A stretch of DNA of 64,000 nt, taken from positions 77,928,501 through 77,992,500 of the forward strand of contig NC_083869.1 of the NCBI RefSeq assembly GCF_032452875.1, in the 5' to 3' direction. Below, one piece after another: positions 58,926 through 64,000 of the stretch; positions within the stretch are counted from its first letter, which is position 1, and each line of letters opens with the position of its first letter. The stretch is from Bos javanicus (lineage: Eukaryota; Chordata; Mammalia; Artiodactyla; Bovidae). Under the pieces are notes generated by a model, which was given only the letters and a program-made list of their open reading frames with translations, did no database searches and was not told where the DNA came from. The translations under genes were made by a program, and so were the position numbers.

Positions 58926-59192
58926 GCTATGCTGTCACTTCAGTCGTGTCCGACTCTGTGCGACCCCATAGATGGCAGCCCACCAGGCTCCCCCGTCCCT
59001 GGGATTCTCCAGGCAAGAACACTGGAGTGGGTTGCCATTTCCTTCTCCAATGCATGAAAGTGAAAAGAGAAAGTGAAGTCGCTCAGTCGTGTCCAACTCT
59101 TCGAGACCCCATGGACTGCAGCCTATCAGGCTCCTCTGTCCATGGGATTTTCCAGGCAAGAGTACTGGAGTGGGGTGTCATTGCCTTCTCCA
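58926..59192 (-). mobile_element. BOV-A2 SINE, antisense, with TSD
   Basis: Two A units, tail reduced to 'gctatgctg'. Flanks tctttgctatt (58,915-58,925) and tctttgatatt (59,193-59,203), one mismatch. Confidence 0.93.
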
Positions 59193-59203
59193 TCTTTGAT
59201 ATT

Positions 59204-59575
59204 AGCATAGAAATAAAGAGCTAGAATCTAATTCTTGGCCTTTAAAAATGGACTAATTTAGTGATTGATTCTAATAAATAGAATGCAGCAGAATGGACAG
59301 TATGATTTCTGAAGCAGCTTCATCAAAGTCTATGCAACTTCTACCCAGCTCTCTCTTGAGACTTGCATTCTGAAGTCCAAAACTACCATATAAGAAGTTC
59401 AGTTCTGCTTCATGCATCAAACTTGCACTGGTCATCCATTTTACATATGATAATGTATATGTTTCAATGCTATTCTCTCAAATCATTCCACCCTCGCCTT
59501 TTCCCACTGAGTCCAAAACTCTGTTCTTTAGATCTGTGTCTCCTCTGCTGCCCTGCATTGTAGGATCTTTGATAC
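59204..59575. other. Unique sequence
   Basis: No gene or repeat recognised. Confidence 0.4.
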
Positions 59576-59577
59576 CA

Positions 59578-60455
59578 TCTTTCTAAATTCCTTATGCATG
59601 CTTTAATCTATGGTATTTGTCTTTCTCTTTCTGACTTACTTCACTCTGTATAATAGGCTCCAGGTTCATCCACCTCTTTAGAACGGACTCAAATGCACTC
59701 TGGGAGAAGCCAAAGTGATAGGGTGGGCAGGGAGGTGGGAGGGGGATTCAGAATTGGGGGGACACATTTATATCTGTGGACAATTTATGTCAATATATGG
59801 TAAAAGCCATCACAATATTGTAAAGTAATTATCCTCCAATTCAGTTCAGTTCAGTCGCTCAGTAATGTCTGACTCTTTGCGACCCCATGAATTGCAGCAC
59901 ACCAGGCCTCCCGGTCCATTACCAACTCCTGGAGTCTACTCAAACTCATGTCCATCGAGTCGGTGATGCCATCCAGCCATCTCATCCTCTGTCGTCCCCT
60001 TCTCCTCCTGCCCCCAATCCCTCCCAGCATCAGAGTCTTTTCCAATAAGACAACTCTTCACATGAGGTGGCCAAAGTATTGGAGTTTCATCCTCAGCATC
60101 AGTCCTTCCAATGAACACCCAGGACTGATATTTAGGATGGACTGGTTGGATCTCCTTGCAGTCCAAGGGACTCTCAAGAGTCTTCTTCAACACCACAGTT
60201 TAAAAGCATCAATTCTTCAGCGCTCAGCTTTATTCACAGTCCAACTCTCACATCCATACATGACCACTGGAAAAACCAAAGCCTTGACTAGACGGACCTT
60301 TGTTGGCAAAGCAATGTCTTTGCTTTTCAATATGCTATCTAGGTTGGTCATAACTTTCCTTCCAAGGAGTAAGCATCTTGCAATCTTGATTCCAATCATC
60401 CAATTAAAATGAATTAATTAATTGAAAATTTAAAAATAAATTTAAAAAAAATGGA
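59578..60455 (+). mobile_element. L1 3' end, first part inverted, split by BovB
   Basis: 59,578-59,695 is antisense L1-BT end of ORF2 ('tttctgacttacttcactctgtataataggctcc'). From about 59,696 to 59,841 the L1 3' UTR is in sense ('gggtgggcagggaggtgggaggg', 'caatatatggtaaaagccatcac'). The A-rich tail continues after the BovB at 60,406-60,455. This fits a 5'-inverted L1. TSD not identified. Confidence 0.7.
59842..60394 (-). mobile_element. BovB LINE 3' end, antisense, internally deleted, with TSD
   Basis: Inserted into the L1 tail, flanks atcctccaatt (59,831-59,841) and atcatccaatt (60,395-60,405), one mismatch. The CTGAA-type end is at the low-coordinate side (59,842-59,855). Minus frames at 60,217-60,399 and 59,851-60,196 give GRKVMTNLDSILKSKDIALPTKV...VMYGCESWTVNKAER and the C-terminus. 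At 60,380-60,394 the sequence jumps to 'gcaatcttgattcca', which in other copies lies about 270 bp further upstream in BovB. Confidence 0.9.
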
Positions 60456-60860
60456 AGTTCTGTTTTGAACCACCATGTTGAAGGTAACATGTAGAGAAGA
60501 CACATGGAATTAAGAGAGAGATGTCTGATAAAACCATTTGTTTTGACTCTCAGCTGTTTGAGTCTTCCAAGTCCAGGTACCAGATAGGTGAATAAGGAAG
60601 CCTTTGAATTGACTTAATATCTTCTTGTCATTTTACGACTGCAACATTATACTTTGAGCAAGAGGCCTTAAACCCAGGCAATCAATCATCAGTACTGTGA
60701 GAAATAATATTAATCAATAATTATTATTATATGAATAGCTAATATAATGTTTGGTAAAAATTCTCCTGTAAAAAATCATTTGGACTTGATGAAATAGATA
60801 TCAATATATAGATATCTGAATATCAATACATTTCAATATATCAATATATACCTACCTCTC
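60456..60860. other. Unique AT-rich sequence
   Basis: TATCAATATA-type repeats near 60,798-60,850. No gene. Confidence 0.4.
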
Positions 60861-60869
60861 AATTGGGGA

Positions 60870-62090
60870 GTATATTTTTAACCATGTTCTGCATTCTATT
60901 CTAATTCATCTTTTCATTTTATGTCATTCTTATAGCTAATTATGTAAGATATTTTCCATGTATTTTTCTATTTCATCAAGGCTTTTAAATTTATTAGCAA
61001 AGAGCTGTCCAAATTAAATTTATTCTGTATTTAGAATTACCTGTGCTTTGTCCTCTCATAATCCTGTTTATTGTCGCTTTTTTTCCATTTTTTATGCAAT
61101 TGGTGATTTGGCTTTTAAAAATTATTTTGAAGTGCTTTACTAAGATTTATTTATACACTCTGTATTTTTGTATTCTTCCTCATTAATATTTTCCTATATA
61201 TTTGTAATTTTCTATCCTCTAATTTTGTAGGGTAAGGTTTCATTATTTTCTCATTTTTAGTGTTTCTTATACTTATTTTTGCCTATACTGAGATAGGTAT
61301 ACAATAGTTAGTTATTTCTCCTAGTAACAGCTTTAGGTGTATGCCATGATTCCAGGCTGTGCAATCAATTGCACAATTTTTAAAATGTGTATTTTAATTC
61401 TGTAGTTTAATTTTCATCAATACAAGTTTAGTATTATTTCAAGTTATATGAAATAATATATGCCACTATGTTCTAATTTAAATCAGTAGTACTATTTTCT
61501 AGTAGCACTATTATCTTGAAGTACCATTGTCTAATGGGCAATCTATTTCAGTTATTTTTATTCTTTGATATATATAGAAGTTTTCTTTATCATCTTATAT
61601 ATAATGTTTATATTAACTGACCTTGAAAAAATATATCATTTAAAATTGGGATTCTGGTTTTGATATATATCTACAAGAGATGTTTTTTGTCCATTGACAT
61701 GTATACACTTCCGTTAATAAAAGATATTTTGATGTGTTTATTTTTATGTCATGTAATTTCTGCAGTATGAAGGTTATTTTCATATCTTCCAGAAAATAAA
61801 TATTAATGAAAATTTTGCATTCACTGGGACACTATATCATTTCAAAATGTCTTTCTTTGCCTCTGCTAATGCTTTCATTTGGATTCTTTTGCTGCACATC
61901 CAGACTGAAGTGCTGTTTTCCTTTTGTTTTGGTTGCCTGATACAGCTTTGTTTTTAACTATTTTCAATCTCTTTGCTTTACTTGCATTTCTTGTATAGTG
62001 TTTGATTATACTTTCTAAGCAATCTGAAAATTAAAGAATTTTCAGTTAGAGTTTCTGAACCATTTACATTTACTAGTGTGATTGATACCC
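60870..62090 (-). mobile_element. Ancient L1-like sequence, antisense
   Basis: 'atatgccactatgttctaatttaaatcagtagta' and 'ttttggttgcctgatacagctttgtttttaactattttcaatctctttgc ... gaaccatttacatttactagtgtg' follow antisense ORF2 of old L1-class LINEs. Very diverged, no frame left, ends uncertain. Confidence 0.5.
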
Positions 62091-62108
62091 CGTTCCCATT
62101 ATTTTCAT

Positions 62109-62109
<1 letters not shown>

Positions 62110-62142
<33 letters not shown>

Positions 62143-62156
62143 TATATATATATCTC
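62110..62156. repeat. (TA)n-(CA)n microsatellite
   Basis: TA, CA, TA runs in order. Confidence 0.93.
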
Positions 62157-62261
62157 AGACATACAGAGATATGCATAATATACACACATGCATTCTGTGC
62201 TACCTATGGATTCCTTAAGCCTGGAAGTGATTCCTGTCATTTTCTCACATTGCTTTTGGTT

Positions 62262-62478
62262 TTATTTAGTCACGTAGTCATTTCAAACTCTTTGCAACCC
62301 TGTGAACTGTAGACCCTCCAGGCTCCTCTGTCCATGGGATTTTCCAGGCAGGAATACTGGAGTGGGTTGCCATTTTCTTCTCCAGTGATCTTCTCAATCC
62401 AGGGATTGAACTCATGCGTTCTACCTTGGCAGGCATTGGCAGGCAGATTATTTCCTGCTGAACCACAAGGGAAGCCCA
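62262..62478 (-). mobile_element. Bov-tA SINE, antisense
   Basis: 'tagtcacgtagtcatttcaaactctttgcaaccctgtgaactg ... gcaggcagattatttcctgctgaaccacaagggaagccc'. Contains a small internal duplication 'ggcaggcattggcaggcag'. Confidence 0.88.
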
Positions 62479-62640
62479 CACACGCATTCTTTCACTATGT
62501 AATCTACACTGTTTACTCATTGGCATTTATTTTTACATTTAAAAAGTTGGAACTATACCTGTATACATATGTAATTTTCCTTCTGATTATACTAATATCA
62601 TCAGATCTTGCTTCCTTTAAAGGGGGTCTAATGATTTCCT

Positions 62641-63488
62641 TATATGCAGAGTACATCATGAGAAATGCAGGGCTGGAAGAAGCACAAGCTGGAATCAAGA
62701 TTGCCACGAGAAATATCAATAACCTCAGATATGCAGATGACACTACCCTTATGGCAGAAAGTGAAGAGGAACTGAAAAGCCTCTTGATGAAAGTGAAAGA
62801 GGAGAGTGAAGAAGTTGGCTTAAAGCTCAACATTCAGAAAACAAAGATCATGGCATTTGGTCCCATTACTTCATGGGAAATACATGGGGAAACAGTGGAA
62901 ACAGTGTCAGACTTTATTTTTTGGGGCTCCAAAATCACTGCAGATGGTGATTGCAGCCATGAAATTAAAAGATGCTTACTCCTTGGAAGGAAAGTTATGA
63001 CCAACCTAGACAGCATATTCAGAGGCAGAGACATTACTTTGCTAACAAAGGTCCATCTAGTCAAGACGATGGTTTTTCCAGTGGTCAGGTATGGATGTGA
63101 GAGTTGGGCTGTGAAGAGGGCTAAGTGCCGAAGAATTGATGCTTTTGAACTGTGATGTTGGAGAAGACTCTTGAGAGTCCCTTGGACTGCAAGGAGATCC
63201 AATCAGTCCATTCTAAAGGATATCAGTCCTGGGTGTTCCTTGGAAGGAATGTTGCTGAAGCTGAGGCTCCAGTACTTTGGCCACCTCATGTGAAGAGTTG
63301 ACTCATTGGAAAAGACTCTGATGCTGGGAGGGATTGGGGGCAGGAGGAAAAGGGGACGACAGAGGATGAGATGGCTGGATGGCATCACTGACTCAATGGA
63401 CATGAGTTTGAGTAAACTCCCAGAGTTGGTGATGGACGGGGAGGCCTGGCATGCTGTGATTCATGGGGTCGCAAAGAGTCGGACATGA
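62641..63488 (+). pseudogene. BovB RT palm to C-terminus remnant
   Basis: Open from the insertion start to 63,155: YAEYIMRNAGLEEAQAGIKIATRNINNLRYADDTTLMAESEEELKSLLMKV...TVSDFIFWGSKITADGDCSHEIKRCLLLGRKVM...VRYGCESWAVKRAKCRRIDAFEL, then TGA. 63,306-63,488 gives the last part (GGRRKRGRQRMRWLDGITDSMDMSLSKLPELVMDGEAWHAVIHGVAKSRT). The frame also reads upstream through the SINE by chance (to 62,334). Confidence 0.88.
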
Positions 63489-63514
63489 ATGAGCGACTGA
63501 ACTGAACTGAACTG
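62641..63514 (+). mobile_element. BovB LINE, 5'-truncated, with perfect TSD
   Basis: Flanks aatgatttcct at 62,630-62,640 and 63,515-63,525 (11 bp, perfect). Starts at 'tatatgcagagtacatcatgag' inside RT and ends CTGAACTGAACTGAACTGAA. Confidence 0.95.
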
Positions 63515-63525
63515 AATGATTTCCT

Positions 63526-63696
63526 ATCATGTCTAACACTGAAATGAATATTGAAATTCCCCTTAACGTTACTTCTCTCCTAGCATTTATTTGAAACACT
63601 ACATTTCTACTCCAGTAAATTCCTATAAGGAATACATAGTTTATTTTACTACCAAAATGGTACTAGATTTCTATGAGTATTTTATCCTTTATATAT
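63526..63696. other. Unique AT-rich sequence
   Basis: Nothing recognised. Confidence 0.4.
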
Positions 63697-64000
63697 TTTT
63701 TTTTTTTTGGTAATGTAATGTCTCTGCTTTTTATTTATTTATTTTTATTCTTCCAATTTTATTTTATTTTTAAACTTTACATAATTGTATTAGTTTTGCC
63801 AAATATCAAAATGAATCCGCCACAGGTATACATGTGTTCCCCATCCCGAACCCTCCTCCCTCCTCCCTCCCCATACCATCCCTCTGGGCCGTCCCAGTGC
63901 ACCAGCCCCAAGCATCCAGCATCATGCATCGAACCTGGACTGGCAACTCGTTTCCTACATGATATTTTACATGTTTCATTGCCATTCTCCCACATCTTCC
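63697..64000 (-). mobile_element. L1 (L1-BT type) 3' UTR, antisense, continues beyond window
   Basis: On the minus strand the L1-BT 3' UTR (pyrimidine-rich 'ctcctccctcctccctcccc' on plus at 63,853-63,872) ends in an A-rich tail, complement of 63,729-63,775. A non-A stretch matching BovB follows (complement of about 63,709-63,730), then a second, pure A tail (complement of 63,697-63,708). Low divergence from the other L1-BT 3' UTRs in the window suggests a young copy. Confidence 0.9.

Noticed and set aside
58508..59224. Plus-strand 238-codon frame as a gene
   Set aside because: Its second half is an antisense BOV-A2 SINE (VVSDSVRPHRWQPTRLPRPWDSPGKNTGVGCHFLLQ is the usual SINE translation) and the first half has no signature.
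62334..63155. 273-codon plus frame as one protein
   Set aside because: It begins in an antisense SINE, crosses unique DNA and the TSD, then enters BovB RT. The join is chance.
1..64000. CRISPR arrays, operons, prophage, bacterial defence systems
   Set aside because: Vertebrate transposon families throughout; repeats are dispersed with TSDs, not spaced arrays.

Overview
This is ruminant (bovid, most likely cattle or a close relative) nuclear DNA. The evidence is the density of BovB (RTE-clade) LINE copies with CTGAA-repeat 3' ends, Bov-tA and BOV-A2 SINEs, and L1 elements of the bovine L1-BT type. These families occur together in pecoran ruminants. The DNA is AT-rich and I found no host protein-coding gene, rRNA, tRNA gene, CRISPR array or operon. 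It reads as intergenic or deep-intronic sequence. All longer open frames are decayed retrotransposon reading frames, their antisense shadows, or microsatellite translations.

Layout. 1-1.66 kb: mostly unique. 1.66-7.34 kb: one plus-strand L1 with a long, partly tandemly duplicated 5' UTR fused by deletion to the reverse-transcriptase half of ORF2. 7.3-16.5 kb: unique sequence with Bov-tA SINEs, two BovB copies in opposite orientation, and old L2/MIR/L1 remnants. 16.56-22.86 kb: one ancient minus-strand L1 carrying two BovB copies and several SINEs. 22.9-30.8 kb: mostly unique or ancient (L2, MIR, old L1, an LTR-like piece). 30.8-34.5 kb: old L1 3' ends carrying an inverted BOV-A2 pair and a BovB copy with an inverted 5' half. 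34.5-38.3 kb: unique, MER5-like, and L1 3' pieces. 38.3-45.57 kb: a three-level nest, L1 inside BovB inside a SINE. 45.6-53.2 kb: unique sequence, two compound microsatellites and a cluster of three BOV-A2 copies. 53.2-53.6 kb: an endogenous-retrovirus-type LTR. 54.3-58.23 kb: a BovB carrying two separate L1 insertions, one with an inverted 5' end. 58.9-64 kb: BOV-A2, an L1 3' end split by a BovB, an old L1, another BovB, and an L1 3' end running out of the window.

There is no gene system here. The interest lies in retrotransposon interaction. Target-site duplications (TSDs) readable by eye let the insertion order be reconstructed. Two L1 insertions used the same TT/AAAA site in two different BovB copies. 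At a second BovB TTAAAA site, the tail of the L1 at 63.7 kb carries the matching BovB sequence, as if it had been transduced from a source L1 sitting there. Two elements (one BovB, one L1) show clear 5' inversions of the twin-priming kind, and two more old L1 pieces may. Family names are from recognition of consensus motifs, not from a database search, and boundaries without a TSD are approximate.
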